Under the pieces are notes generated by a model. That model saw only the letters and a program-made list of their open reading frames with translations. It searched no databases and had not been told where the DNA came from. 64,000 nt of DNA from an uncultured Clostridia bacterium (lineage in GTDB: Bacteria > Bacillota > Clostridia > Peptostreptococcales > Anaerovoracaceae): assembly GCA_934233735.1 (NCBI GenBank), contig CAKQGQ010000004.1, positions 1-64,000 of the forward strand, read 5' to 3'. This document shows, one piece after another, positions 43,039 through 55,800 of the stretch. Every line of letters begins with the position of its first letter. The first letter of the stretch is position 1. The translations under genes and the position numbers were made by a program.

Positions 43039-44145
43039 CTATTCTTTATGATTTTTTCTTGATACGGCGAAAAGTCCTGCACCTGCGCCGATGCATATGA
43101 GAATCCAGATAAGAGGCATCATTTCATCACCGGTCTTTGGTGTACCGTCGTCTGGACGCTGCGGGAATTTGCCGTCTGAGTCTCTGTCCCTGTCTCCCGG
43201 CTTAGTCGGCGGCTTGCCGTCGTTGTCGCGGCCGGGTTTATCCGGTTTGTCGGGTTTATCGGGCTTATCGGGATTGTCCGGGTTTTCCGGTGTCTGTGGT
43301 TTCAGCGTATTGGTTATCGTGTTTCCGCTTACGGATGAAGCATATCCCTCCGGTACGAAAACTTCCTCTGCCGAATATTTATATCCCGACGGCAGATATT
43401 TCCACGTATGTGACCAGCTTCCCGCCTGAAGCACCACGGTTGCGTCGGCTCCCGTGTACGGATTTCCGTTCTGAAGCAGGCGGACATAAATCTGTTCCGG
43501 GCGCTTGCCTGAGACATTATCATTATCCTGCCATACTTTGTTTACGGTATAGGATACGGTCTCCGGCGGCGGCGAATAAGGCTTCGCCTCATTTTTCGGT
43601 GTAACGGTCACATCGTATTGCCAAGCACTTTCCGCGCTGACCTGATAAGGCAGCGATACCAAAAATGCTTTCTGCAGATACACTCTGTATCCTGAAACTC
43701 TGACTTCCGGTTTCACCGGCGCGACCAGATACAGGCCGGTTTCAAGATTGGAAAGCGCTGCACTTCCGCTATCTCCGGTTTTGATTTTTTCCGGCTGTCT
43801 GACAGTCCCGGGATTGGCTTTCGCATAGGCAAGCAATGCGTCGGCCGCATCCTGATATTCGCCTGCGGAAAGTTTGTTCACCTTTACATCCGATGCCGCA
43901 AATCCGTCGGTCAAAACGAATTTCACACCGGTTGTCACTCTTGCCACGCGCCAAACCTCAAGCTCGACATCCGCAAGGGGCTTCACCTCTTCCTTCACGC
44001 TGTAGGTTTCGCTGACGGTCAAACTTGCCTTCCGGTCAATTTGTATTCCGTGTGAGGCAAATGCCTGCCGCGGAAAAAATGTTATCAGAAGTGCAATACA
44101 CAGTATCAGCACTTCCGGACGATATACACATCGTATTTTTTTCAT
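43039..44145 (-). CDS. Minor pilin/cell-wall anchored Cna-B protein
   Basis: A 368-residue surface protein. It has a signal peptide (about 1-30, ending RQAFA), a first beta-rich domain (about 35-190), one Cna-B domain (198-283, with the signature TVNKVWQDNDN and TITNTLKP), and an extended (Pro-Asp-Lys) repeat stalk at about 290-305. The sorting signal is TPKTG at 335-339, then a membrane helix and a basic tail. Placed last in the pilus operon after the sortase, it is probably the basal or anchor pilin. The Lys and Asn positions expected for an internal isopeptide bond are present in the Cna-B domain. Confidence 0.88.
   Translation of the reverse strand: MKKIRCVYRPEVLILCIALLITFFPRQAFASHGIQIDRKASLTVSETYSVKEEVKPLADVELEVWRVARVTTGVKFVLTDGFAASDVKVNKLSAGEYQDAADALLAYAKANPGTVRQPEKIKTGDSGSAALSNLETGLYLVAPVKPEVRVSGYRVYLQKAFLVSLPYQVSAESAWQYDVTVTPKNEAKPYSPPPETVSYTVNKVWQDNDNVSGKRPEQIYVRLLQNGNPYTGADATVVLQAGSWSHTWKYLPSGYKYSAEEVFVPEGYASSVSGNTITNTLKPQTPENPDNPDKPDKPDKPDKPGRDNDGKPPTKPGDRDRDSDGKFPQRPDDGTPKTGDEMMPLIWILICIGAGAGLFAVSRKNHKE
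43233..43287 (+). repeat. 9-bp tandem repeats encoding the pilin stalk
   Basis: About six copies of a 9-base unit close to GGGTTTATC, in frame within the minor pilin gene and encoding Pro-Asp-Lys repeats. Slippage in steps of nine would lengthen or shorten the stalk without a frameshift. Confidence 0.75.
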
Positions 44146-44165
44146 GCTATCATCTCCCCCAAAAA

Positions 44166-44999
44166 CTACACTTTGCTTTTCTTCGTTTTTCTCATGATAA
44201 TTATTATCGCAGCCGTTGTTCCCAGCACTATCCCTGCCGTCATTATCTCATAAATATGTATCCTCAGATAATTCAGCAGTCCGAAATGAAGCTGATTCTC
44301 CGGCTTGTCCGTGCGTTCTGCCCGCACCAGCAGTCTGTGACTGTTGACGGCATACGGCGTGCAGGTAACAAGGGTCACATAGTCCTTCCCCTTTACAATC
44401 CTTAAATCCTCTGTGTTTTCGGGCTCCACGACTTCAATTTGAACAACCCGGTAATAGAGTATCTTATCCAAAATGTACAGTGAAAAGATGTCCTCTTCTT
44501 CCAGACGATCCAAATCCGTGAAAAGTTTGGCGCTCGGAAGCCCCCGATGTGCCGAGATTACGGCATGAGAACTTTTGCCTCCCACCGGAAGCGATGTTCC
44601 CGGCAAATGCCCTGCCGCATTTACCAGGTCTTCATCGGCGGTTCCGTGCACAATCGGAAGTCTTACCCGTATTTTCGGAATTTCAATATATCCCATAATC
44701 CCGCTGCCGTTCAGGTTGAGAAGGTTTTCATAGTCACTGCCCGGCGTTTGTGCCCTGCTGCCCGCAAAAGGATCATTCAGTATTTTTTGCCCGGAGATAT
44801 GGCGGTTGTATTCCCGCGCTTTGCTCCATTCCTCCTCCAAAACCTGTTTGGTCGTTTCTTCAACTGCGCTTTTGTAATCATTAATCATTTGTTTCTGCAT
44901 CTGCCTGTGCTGCAAGTTGCTAACCAGCGGATAAGCGCCGATTAGCAATGCAGCTGTCAGCAACAAAACAATAGGAAGAATGCTTGTTTTTTTCTTCAT
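44166..44999 (-). CDS. Class C (pilus-assembly) sortase
   Basis: Membrane transpeptidase that links pilins through their LPXTG-type motifs. The 277-residue protein has an N-terminal membrane helix (7-27), the class C lid motif DPF at 76-78, catalytic His151 (SAHRG), Cys213 (TCTPY) and Arg222 (NSHRLL), and a C-terminal membrane helix (about 250-270). The lid, the two helices and the pilin neighbours point to class C. No clear Shine-Dalgarno sequence lies in the 18-base gap after the backbone pilin gene, so translation may depend on coupling. Confidence 0.95.
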   Translation of the reverse strand: MKKKTSILPIVLLLTAALLIGAYPLVSNLQHRQMQKQMINDYKSAVEETTKQVLEEEWSKAREYNRHISGQKILNDPFAGSRAQTPGSDYENLLNLNGSGIMGYIEIPKIRVRLPIVHGTADEDLVNAAGHLPGTSLPVGGKSSHAVISAHRGLPSAKLFTDLDRLEEEDIFSLYILDKILYYRVVQIEVVEPENTEDLRIVKGKDYVTLVTCTPYAVNSHRLLVRAERTDKPENQLHFGLLNYLRIHIYEIMTAGIVLGTTAAIIIIMRKTKKSKV

Positions 45000-45017
45000 A
45001 CTATTCGCGGAACCGTC

Positions 45018-46796
45018 TTATTCATTGCGTCTTCTGTACAGCATTACGCATGCCGCTGCCGCTGCCAGTACCGCGATAAGTCCGAAGATGGCAGTACCGA
45101 TACCGCCCGTTTGAGGAAGTGCATATTTCGGTGAGTTTGCAATATTCTTGACATAGTATGCATCGCCGTATGAACCTACGGAAATTTCTGCGTCCTGAAT
45201 CACTTTTCCCGTAAGTTCTCCTCCCGTTTTATCGGCAGTAATTGTTATTGAAATGTTTTTATCGATGATATGGTAATCACTCGGCGCCTTTACTTCTGTC
45301 AAGGTATAGCTTCCTTCACCAAGACCTTCGATAATGAGTTTGCCGCCTGCGATTGTCGTTACTGTCTCGAATGTATTCTCCGGCTGCGCATCCGCAACGA
45401 TTGCGGTATAAATATTATCTGTTTCATCTTTTACCTTGAAATATACAGTCTTACCCTCTGCTGTTTTCATGCTGAATTCAGCTCCCGAAAGTTTTACGCT
45501 CGGGTCACCGAGTTCATACTTGGTAATGTCAAGTCCGAATGTGTATACAACGGTTTTGTCTCCCGGCGGTTCTTTCGACGGGTATTTTCCGCTACCATCG
45601 ACTTTTGATGTGTCGTGAGAATAAGCAAGTCTCGCTTCGTTCGGATTTCCCTCACCTCCGATTACAGCATCTTCATTCAGCTCTGCATTATATGTAATCC
45701 TGATGCTCTTATAATCTTTTATCTTCGCATAGTTAAAATCCATCACAATGGTGGTTTCTCCGTTTTCATCAACAGTCACAGTTGGTGTGGCAACATCCCC
45801 TGTCAGCGGATTATCAATCGTTGTGCCTGCTCCGCCGGCTTCACCGATGCCGTAGACCGCGAAGTCATCCTTATAGGTCAGGCCTTTGCTCATGGTATCG
45901 GTGATTTTAAATACAACCTTATCGTATTCAATGTCAGCTTTGTATTCAGGTACAAGTGTTGTCAGCTGATATTTAATGATGTCGCCGATGGATGCGCTTG
46001 TCGTATCAACAAGCTGAGTTCCTTCCAGGATTTTCTTTTCAATCCCCGGACTGGAGCTTTTCGCTGCTGCGGTAACATCATATGTATAGGTTACCTTTTC
46101 TTCTCCCGGAGTCTCGGATACCTGCGGCACCAAAACAAGCATCGGATTGTAAATCGTAAAGTCTCCTTCAGCTGCCGTCATTGCGATATAGTAGAATCCG
46201 AGGTCTGCAGGGGTAATCGTAAGGCTATTCTGCCCCGCTTCCACCGTTTGGGAATACTCCGCCTGCGGAACCGTCGCTGCTGCCGTGATACATTTCTGTG
46301 CTGCCGCAAGAACTGCAGAGCCCGGCTTTTCCGCGAAAGAAAATACATTCTTTACACCAAGTTCGTCGAAGACAGCCTGATATTTCGGCGAATTCAGCTG
46401 GTTGTAAAAATGTGTATTGCTCGCGTTCGTTTCAAGTTTTACCAGTCTGTATGCATTTACCGTCGTGCCCTCCTTAAGACCCGTTACGGTAATGCTCCCT
46501 GAATCCTGCAGAGTTGCAGCCGGTGGTGTGCTTCCGCTATCCCCCGGATCTGCCAATGGATTTCCTGTACCTTCTTCATCTTCGACTCCCGGCGTACCTG
46601 CAGGAGCTTTCGCAGGCGCGTTTTTAACCGGAGCTTTCACGGGTTTCGCCTTTACCACGGCATCCGCGGAAGCTTCCTCCGTCAGATACTTCAGCCCATC
46701 AAGCGGACTCATCGGTACAGATTCGGCTGCAGATGCGATTTGCATGGTGCCAACCAGCAGCATACAGCTCAAAAAAACTGCCAATAGTTTCTTCAT
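45018..46796 (-). CDS. Backbone (major) pilin, SpaH/EbpB-like isopeptide-forming, LPQTG-anchored
   Basis: A 592-residue surface protein. It has a signal peptide (1-23), an Ala/Pro-rich linker (about 50-95, KAPVKNAPAKAP), an N-terminal domain (about 100-240) and a central D2 domain starting near PGIEKKILEG, whose lysine pair fits a pilin-motif lysine. A C-terminal SpaA-type domain begins at LDITKYELGD and contains the E-box YTLTEVKAPSDY. The sorting signal LPQTG at 560-564 is followed by a helix and RRRNE. The arrangement matches the shaft subunit of class C sortase pili. It has a GGGAGG site and lies 42 bases after the giant adhesin gene. Confidence 0.93.
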   Translation of the reverse strand: MKKLLAVFLSCMLLVGTMQIASAAESVPMSPLDGLKYLTEEASADAVVKAKPVKAPVKNAPAKAPAGTPGVEDEEGTGNPLADPGDSGSTPPAATLQDSGSITVTGLKEGTTVNAYRLVKLETNASNTHFYNQLNSPKYQAVFDELGVKNVFSFAEKPGSAVLAAAQKCITAAATVPQAEYSQTVEAGQNSLTITPADLGFYYIAMTAAEGDFTIYNPMLVLVPQVSETPGEEKVTYTYDVTAAAKSSSPGIEKKILEGTQLVDTTSASIGDIIKYQLTTLVPEYKADIEYDKVVFKITDTMSKGLTYKDDFAVYGIGEAGGAGTTIDNPLTGDVATPTVTVDENGETTIVMDFNYAKIKDYKSIRITYNAELNEDAVIGGEGNPNEARLAYSHDTSKVDGSGKYPSKEPPGDKTVVYTFGLDITKYELGDPSVKLSGAEFSMKTAEGKTVYFKVKDETDNIYTAIVADAQPENTFETVTTIAGGKLIIEGLGEGSYTLTEVKAPSDYHIIDKNISITITADKTGGELTGKVIQDAEISVGSYGDAYYVKNIANSPKYALPQTGGIGTAIFGLIAVLAAAAACVMLYRRRNE

Positions 46797-46838
46797 TTTC
46801 TTTTCCTCCCTTAAATGTTCTTTTTTAAGTTAAATATA

Positions 46839-49800
46839 TTATTTTTCTGCTTTTTCGCGTCTTCTGCGATACAGACAAACAACCGCCGCCGCTGCCGAAA
46901 GAAGTGAGAATCCGGCAAACATCATAGTGCCTGTTCCTCCCGTTTCCGGCATGACGATATCATGCTCGATAATGCGGTTTATGTATACAACCTCATGGCT
47001 TGTATCACCTGTTACGGTAAAATCAATCGTACCGATCTCTTTCTCGGAATTTTCATCAAGCCGAACCGAGACCGTATATCCTTCTGCGTCTGCTTCCGTG
47101 ATTCGAATCTTCGCGCCAGTATCTACATCTTCAAATACCGCCTTTTGAGCTCCTGTCAGAGAGAACCTGCCCTCGGCATCTGTTGCAAAGTCTATTCCTT
47201 CATCGCTTAACACCGGTTCCCATCCGCCGATGATTTCCCGGTACAGTCTGTACGACATACCGGAAAACGGTTCATATACAGTGAAAGGTCTTCCGTCCTC
47301 ATCCGTCTCCGTAACTTCCTGCAGCGCAGTAAAGGTAAAGACATCCGAGGTGTTTCCGCCCTGGTTGTTTTTATACACGCTGAATCCGCCGGTCTTATGG
47401 ACATTCACAAAATCCGCATGATTTACGGAATAGCTGCCCTCTTCAGGCATTCCATCCTTGGTAATTGTTCCCGATTGCGTTGGCTTATCACATTTATAAT
47501 CCGGATGCATGGTTTCTGTTACCGTGTACTTAGCTCCCGGATTGAGACCGGAAATAAGAATTTTTCCGCCGCCGGTCATAGTGAACACACCGTTCTCTGC
47601 TTTATATGTTCCCGGAAGCAAGGTTCCTTCTTCCGTAAAGACCTGATAAGCCCCTTCATACAGTTTTCCTTCAATCGTCACATTAAATGTAAACAAATCA
47701 GTTGGGCTTCCGCCTTCCCGGATCTTTTTAATCTCAAGGAGTCCCTTTTCCGTATAAAGATTGCTGAAGTCGATTCTTTGAAGACCATCGAACATGATTC
47801 CTTCTGCACTGCCCTCATTGACTGTGATCTCCGGTTCTTCTCCACCTTCTGCATAGGTAGATGTGGTAGGAATCCGCTTCGTGTAGCCTGGCTTACTGCA
47901 CTCCGTCAAAGTATACGTGCTTCCCACCGGAAGTTTCACGCTTGCCTGCTGACCGCCTTTCAAAGAAATAACACCGTTTATTGTACTTAATGTTCGTGCA
48001 TCTCCATCTGCGTCAGTATCTGTCAGCGTATATTCACCGCTGTAGGCTTTTCCATTTACTTTCAGCTCGAATTCAAAGGAATCTTCCCGGTTTCCGCCAA
48101 TGTTGCTCTTGCTGAATATCAAGGCTTTTTCAATCTTGTCATTGACGAAGGTTTCAATATTCTTGTTTTCACCTTCCTCGATGAATCCCGCAGCATATAA
48201 TCTCTGTTCATCATAATCTGTGCGGTCTTTTTCGGTAATCTCATATTTCGCGCCAATCGGTATTCCCGTGATTTCAGCCTGCTGTCCGCCTTTCAGCTTC
48301 AACCATCCGCCCGAGGCTGTAGCGGTTGTTGTATTTCCTGCGGTATCTTTGACAGTGTAGCTTCCCGTGTATTCGGCTTCATTCAGTGTAACCTTGAAGT
48401 GGAATATATCGCTTGGTTCTCCACCGTTTTGGACTTTCTTAATGGTAAGTCCTGCTCTCTTTCTAGTATTTACAAATGTCGCCAAATTACCAAGTTCCGT
48501 GATTTTACCTTCATCCCCGGCTTTGCTTTTCAAAGTGTACTTGTCGTGAGCAATTTCCTCAATCTTATATTCCGAGCCTACCGGAATGTCCTTCATTACC
48601 GCCAGCTGATTTGCCTTAATCTGAACGATGCCGTCGCTGATCTGGATGTCTCCGCCGGTTTTGCCATCCTGCTGGATGCTGTAGGTTCCTACATACGGTG
48701 TATAGTCCGTTTCTCCCGGCATCTTTATAGTTACCAGGAATTTAAACTCATCGTTTGCATCCTTTTCCTCTGCGCCAACTGTCGTCTTGCTGATGGACAA
48801 TCCGGTGTTCTTGATCGTGTTCTCGAATTTGACATCCGTCCACGCTTTAATCGTCCCGCTTGCGTTGTTCGTTGTACATGTGCTTACATAGTTTGAATCT
48901 TCAACCTCTTCCACATAGTAGGTCGTGTTTGGCACAATACCATCTATCTTTGCACGCTGATCGTGCTTCAGTTTGATTACCCCATCTGTGGTCGTTTTCG
49001 CTGTCCAAACTGCATCCTTGCTGTTTGCAGGTTGAATTATATTATACGAACCGCTGTATGGCTTTTCGTTCAGGTAGACCTTAAAGGAAAACTCATCGTC
49101 CTTGTCGCCACCAACATTGGTTTTGTAGATGTTGAGGGCTACAAGCGTCCCGGCAGGCACCGTATTGGTAATTGTTACATTTTTGGTTCCGTTTATTTTT
49201 ATTGTGCCTGTTGCTTTTGTTCCGTCAAATGAATCAAACCCGTCTCCCGACTTCGTGTAAATGCCGGTATTATCTTTTTCTGTTATGCGGAATTGTGTGT
49301 TCAGCAAAATATTCTTGATTGTTAATTTTTCGTCCGCGCGTATGTCCACCAAGCCGCCGCTGACGGCAAAGGTTCCTCTGCTACTGAGGCTTGATGTCAC
49401 ATCACCCGCATACGGTTCCCATTTTTTGTTAGTGCTATCATACCTTTCTATCATCAATGCAAAGGTCTGATCGTCTGCCTTTACTCCGGACAGCTTCTTT
49501 GTTATGTCCAGCCTTCCATAGGCATAGCCCCGGGTGTTGGTGACAGTGAGTACCATTTTATTCATCTGATTTCTTATGTATTCATGACCATCCTTTGAAA
49601 ATGCGTTTTCGGCATAATAACCACTGTTCCATCTTTTTTGATTTTCACGATCTGTAACTGTACCGCTTTTGGTCATGCTTTCAAATGTTGCGGTCATACC
49701 TGATGGTATGTTGACTTCACCAAAGGATGTAGCTACCAAATGCCTATATCTTTTGCTCTGTGGGGTCATATCATAATGTCTGCAATTTTCGTCAGATCTA

Positions 49801-52800
49801 TCTCCACTATCTCCATCATTTAGACCACTGGTTCCGAAGTCCCAGTTTATAACCGGAATCAGTATTGTTTCATACGGGTATATTGTGAAATTCATTCCCT
49901 TATCGTTTTTTGTAGGAGTTATATCAGACAATGCGCCGGTCTTTAAATTCATTTTCTTTATGCCTTCATAGCGCTTATTGTAGCCAATCTTGCATGTGAC
50001 CGTATATTGTCTGTTATAATCTGCTGCATCGTCGGAAACTACTACCTTCCTGAGTGTCACATACCCGTCTTTCGTGTTATAACCGTTTATATATTTCACT
50101 TCTGTGGTCTTTTCCAGTGTTCCTTTAAAGTTATCAGGAACAACGCAGGTATAAGTATCCGGAACATCTATTTCGCGAACCTCGTATTTCGTGCCGGAAG
50201 GTATGCCCTCAATCAGTGCATATTGACCGTGCTTGATCTTAATATTCCCGTCGGTAATTGTCTTTGTACTGTATGTACCGTTTGCATTGTACAATTTGTA
50301 ACTAAACTTTGCCTGCTTCTTACCGTCCAGGTACAGATTGAACTTAAATTCGGTCGTATCACTGCTTTTGTTTCTGACAGTCTTGGAAATCTTTAAATTT
50401 ACGCTGTTCTTTAATTTGTTTGTAATTTTTGCTTCGCCGTTGCCGTCTCCGATTTTACCTGTCTTTGGTGCTACCGTTACAAATTTGGATGGTGTTTCGA
50501 TTTCGGTGATCTTATAGCTTGATCCTTTAACCAATCCTTCAAAATGTGCTGCTGCCTTCGGGCTGAGCACGAATATTCCGTCAGTAGTATTCTTTTTCTC
50601 GCTCTTTTGCGGAGATTCTTTGAGGTTAGGATAATATGTATATTCACCCATGTATGCTTTTCCATCGACTTCGAGTTTGAAGCGGAAGTTTGTATCATCC
50701 AGCAATTCAGGAAAAGCTCCTGTAATGTTTATTTCCTTCGACACTACCAATCCTTGTGTCTGCAATGTGTTGGTATAGGTAACCTCGCCAATCGCGTTGC
50801 TGATTGTTCCGCTTGATTTTAACCCGGAAACGCTAATACCGCTGCTTGCGGTTACGGAAGGCTTGTAATTTGAATAAGTTTTTTCTGTTATTTCAAACTT
50901 CTGACCGATACCGGCTTCAATAACCGCGGTTTCGCCGCCTTTGATTTGAATCAATCCGTTCGTAGCTTTTCTGGATTCAGCATTGACCGTGTAATATCCG
51001 GAATAGGCTTTTCCGTCTATCTTCACATTAAAATCAAAGAGGTCGCTGCGATGAATGCTGTTGCCGTCATACACTTTTTTGATTCGCACATATCCTGAAT
51101 CCTTCGTATTCGTACAGGTTACAACATTCTGTTTCGCATCTGCGGCAATTGTTCCCATTCCCTTGGTGATATGGGATGTGAATCCATCCGCCTTTTCTTC
51201 GCGCACAATATAAAACTGTCCGTCCTCAAGCCCCTCGATGACTGCTTTCTGCCCATGCTTAAGAACGATGCGCCCCTTTGCATCAGTGGTCTTGTCTGTG
51301 CTTGTGCCATCAGCCGCTGTCAGTTTATACTTTCCTTCATACATTCTGCCTTCGATGATTGCAGTGAAATAAAAGTCTTTTGTTAAATCTGCAGTCGTTC
51401 CGTTCACGACCTGCTTCTGAATCGTGAGGCTTGTCAGCTTCGGATTGCTTACAGTGTAGGACAGCTGCTCTGTTTCATTCAGTGCTTCATATGTCAGATT
51501 TGTCTTGTCTTCACCTGCATTTATGATCGTCTGCCAGTTCTGGTTTATATAGCCATTTGGTGCTTTTACTTCGCGAATCTTGTAATTTCCGTAATAATTA
51601 ATGCGGTATAATTTGCTGTCTGCTCCCGAAATCGGACTTTTGAAGGCTACAATACCTTTTGCATCACTTGTTACCGTAATGCCTGCCTCCGGCAGCCCTG
51701 TTCCGATCAGGCAGAATTGTGCACCTTGTAAAGGTTTCAAAGTGCTGCCTTCATATTTTTTGATTTCAATGTTTCTGACACGCACAAGACCTGCATCATA
51801 AGTCAGGTCATATCCGCCTTCCCTTGTCCTTATCTGTGCAGCTTGGCTTTCCGGAGCAGGATTCAGATAGAACAGCTCCGTTCTGCATGTCTTTACGTCC
51901 GCATTGCTGTCTTTTTCTCTGTCCTTATCTGCATAAGCCGCATCGCCGATTGTCTTTGGTGCTTCGGGCTTCCCAGGCTCACCAAGTTTATTGTCTTTCC
52001 ATGCATCTGATCCGCCTGCATAAGCATCTGTCAGACAAGTGCCCTTCGGAATTACGAATTCAGCTTGGTACTGATAATAGTATCCCTCAAATTTACCGTC
52101 CTTAACATACGACGGGAAGAGATTGTCGAAGTAGTATCTGCCGCCTGCGTCTGTCTCTGTCAATAGGGTGTCTTTAAGCTTTCCGTTCTCGTAAACATGT
52201 AACCTTACAGGAATTCCGGAAACCATCTTTTCGTTTCCTGTATATAGTCCGTCCATATCTTCATCCAAGAACACCTTACCGCCCATGCCGACGAGCTTCG
52301 TATGGTAAATGGTATGTACCGTGTTGCTGATAAGAAGTACATTTGTTTTGTCTGCGAAATTATAATATACACTTGCATTGTTAGAAGCGAATTTTCCGGC
52401 ATATTCTCCCGATGCCGGGGCTGTCATCTTAAGCTCTAAGCTTATATATTCGCCCTCTTTTAATGTCTCCTCACCAAAATCAAAGCCAATCGCTGTTACT
52501 CCTTCTATGAAGCTTCCGTCCTTCTTCCACTTACCTCCGAATGCTGAGGCGTCTCCTCTTAAACTTTGATCAAAGCTTCCTTCTGCCGTATAAATAACAG
52601 GATTAAGCTTAGTCTTTTTACCGTTTGTTGATACTTTAAAGAAATCATAAGACTGCGGAACCGGTGTCCATTCCGATTCGCGATCCTTATCCGGGTTATT
52701 CGGGCTTGTGCCATCGCCCTTATCGTTCGGCTGCGGTAATAAATCCGCGAGTCTTATATTGCTCACTGGCGTACTCCCTGTATTCTGCAGGATGACTTTA

Positions 52801-55800
52801 AAGTTTACCATTCCGCCCGGCGTGGTATTTGACAAGAAATTCTGGTATCCGTTATTCTTGTCAAGTTCTCCCTGGACAAACTTGCGGATGGTTAAACCTT
52901 CATTGCGTTCAATGGTATTATCGGCTTTTGCCGTAATATACCCGTACGCATTTTTCTTTAAATTTTTAATGATTGCTTGATATGTCTTGTTTAATGCCGG
53001 CCAATTTCCGTTTGAATCTTTGAAGCTCGCCGCATCGTCATTACCGGAAACTGCATAACCCTTTATCGCTGAGGATGCTGCTGCTTCATTGCGGATTAGT
53101 TCGTCTATGCTTACTGCATCGTCTTTTACTTTGGTTAAGAAGCTTACAGTGATGCTCTCATTCTTCTTTAATGCGCCATCAAAGAAGAGAACTGCTGCGG
53201 TATCTCCGTCGATTGTCTTCATGCCGCTTCCGGCTGCCAGCTTGATGCCGGATGGCATGGTAATATCGAAATATTTCTCGTACTGACCCTGCGAAACAGT
53301 TTTCACTTCATCCGGCAGGAGGTCAAGGATGATTGGATTACGCAGCGGATTTTTTTCACCCGTTGATACATTCGTCAAGGTAATTGTATATCGAATCTGA
53401 TCTCCTGCTTTTGCAATATCTCCGGAATTTCCTGGTGCAGGCAAAAGCTTTGCTGACTTCTGAATATGTGCCTGTGGATATAAATCGGTCGGATTCAAAT
53501 TAACGATTGCCTCTTTAATCTCCTTGGAACTGTAATAAGTCAGCTCGCCTTTTTCGTTGTGAATGCCGTATTGGAAATTGTAGCTGCCTGTATTTTTTAC
53601 GCTGATAATCTCTTTTTCCGTTTTCAGAATATCCCGTTTATACAATTTCGCGTTTACCGTAACTTCTCCGCCGGTGAATCCGTTCTTGATGCTCTTGTCA
53701 TCATATTTGATGCGGAATGCCGTTGCTTTCTCGCCTGCTTTGCCAAGTGTAACGGTTGTCTGCTGCGCAGATAATTTCACACTTGCGGCATGTTTCCATT
53801 CCTTGCTTCCTGCGATGCGATATTCCACGTTCGCATCTACAAAGCCTCTCTTTGTATCCTCGGCCTTATTGATAACCAGAGATGTAAATGCATAGTCATC
53901 TTTCGTAAGCTCAATTTCATCTCCATTTCCATTCTGACCCTCAAAATAAGCCAGTCCGCTGTCTTCAAACACCGCATTTTTATATACAACACCGTTCTCG
54001 ACATTTTTCAGTCTGAGACCATCAATTTGATAGGATACGGACAAGAATTCTCCCGTATCGCCAAGCAGGCTGCCTTTGATTTTGCCGTTTGCAGGGTTTA
54101 GAACCTTCTTATTCATTGCATTCGAAACTCGCGACTTATAGTAGTCGATTTTTCGGTTTTTGAAATCTACCAAGATGCCATAATGTCCGGTGCCTGATAT
54201 TTCCTTAATTGTAGGCTCTATAGGAAAAAACTTTCGCTCTCCCGTATTGGAATATCCCGGCGGAGCTTTTTTTTCTACAATTACATAATTCCCTACAGGA
54301 AGCCACGCACCTTTATATCTTTCGTATCCTCTGTTGCTTGCATAGATGTGCACCCGTTCCAATTCGCTCAGGTTGGCATCTGCGGACTTGCCCGGCGGCA
54401 CACGATAAATTGAAAACTCACCGCTATCCTTTTTAACATATGTACCGGTTCTCGCATCTTTTTTTCCAAGCCATACTTCTTGCTTCGGCAGATTATAGAA
54501 TGTGAACTTATAGTTTTGTACCTCTGTCACTGTTTTGGGCATCGTAATCGGACCATAAAGCGTCCAGCCGTCTATGGTTGTCTGTTCTTTCAGAGCATAT
54601 GTACCTGCTTGTGTGCCGTCACCTGCTCTCAGCCGGTGTGTACTCTCACTCTCAAGCCACTTGTGTTTTACTTCGTAAAAGTCAAGTTTGTTTCTTCCTT
54701 TGCTTTTCTTTATTTCGGCGATGGCATAGGTTTTGCCGAATTCCGTGCGGAATGTAGCTCCGGATTCGGTAATATAAGTACCGTCAATACTTGTGTTCTT
54801 TTCTGTGACCTTTTCCCATTTCTTCGTGCTTTCATTCCATTCATAGAGCCGCACTGCACTGCCTTCTACATAGGTTCCTCTTTTATTCGCTGTGGTCATG
54901 TCTTCTGTCTGTGCATAGCTCCGATTCGACACAGCAACTGTAATATTGCAGGTTGCCGGTTTCGGGTTGTTCTTGAGAACAAGTACATTTCTTTCGTCAA
55001 TCGTGCCGCCGTTGACTGTCGTGCTCACAATGCGGTCGCTTGCCTTGGCCGGAAGGTCGTAACCGATTGGCGGCGTGATTTCTTCTACATACAGTTTAAT
55101 ATCTTTACCTAGCAAGTCATATGGAATCCACCCGACCATGGTTGTCGTATCGTCTCCGTATGCCGGAACAAGTTTCCCGTTTCTGCCTTGTACCAGATAG
55201 GTTCTTTCTTTCGGTTCATACTTGTATTTGCTGAATATATTATATTCTACGCCGTTATAGGTCTTTGTCTTATAACTTTTGTCCTTTTCGCTCTTATTTG
55301 TTTTATAGCAATAAACTCCAAGGTATACTCGCTTTGCTTCAGAGCTGGTTGGCGACAGCCCCCTAGATCCGTCAACATCATTTTCTATGTAATAAACATT
55401 AAACTCTGCGCCTTCATAAATCTGCTTGCCTGACGTCGCGTCTACTTTCTTGAATGTCAGCCCTACAAGCGGAGTTTCCCCATACAGCGAGTTATTGAAA
55501 AATACAAGCTGCGCTTTTTGTATCATTTTGGCCTTGTTTGCCTCAATGCCGGATTTGCCGAGAAGGCTTTGGTCGAAAACCGGTTTGGTAACTTGTATAT
55601 CCTGCCGGATGCCGTCTTTCGGAAGATAATACTGCGGACCTGTCGCGGTTTCCACGAACGCGTACCATCCCGGCTCGACATCCGTAAAGAAGGCATATGC
55701 CTTATTGTTTGTTGCAATATTTTTCTTATATGCTTGTGCAGGCAGGGCTGCACCCTTACCGCTGATTTTATATACATCAAATCGCGCTTCAGGAACCACA

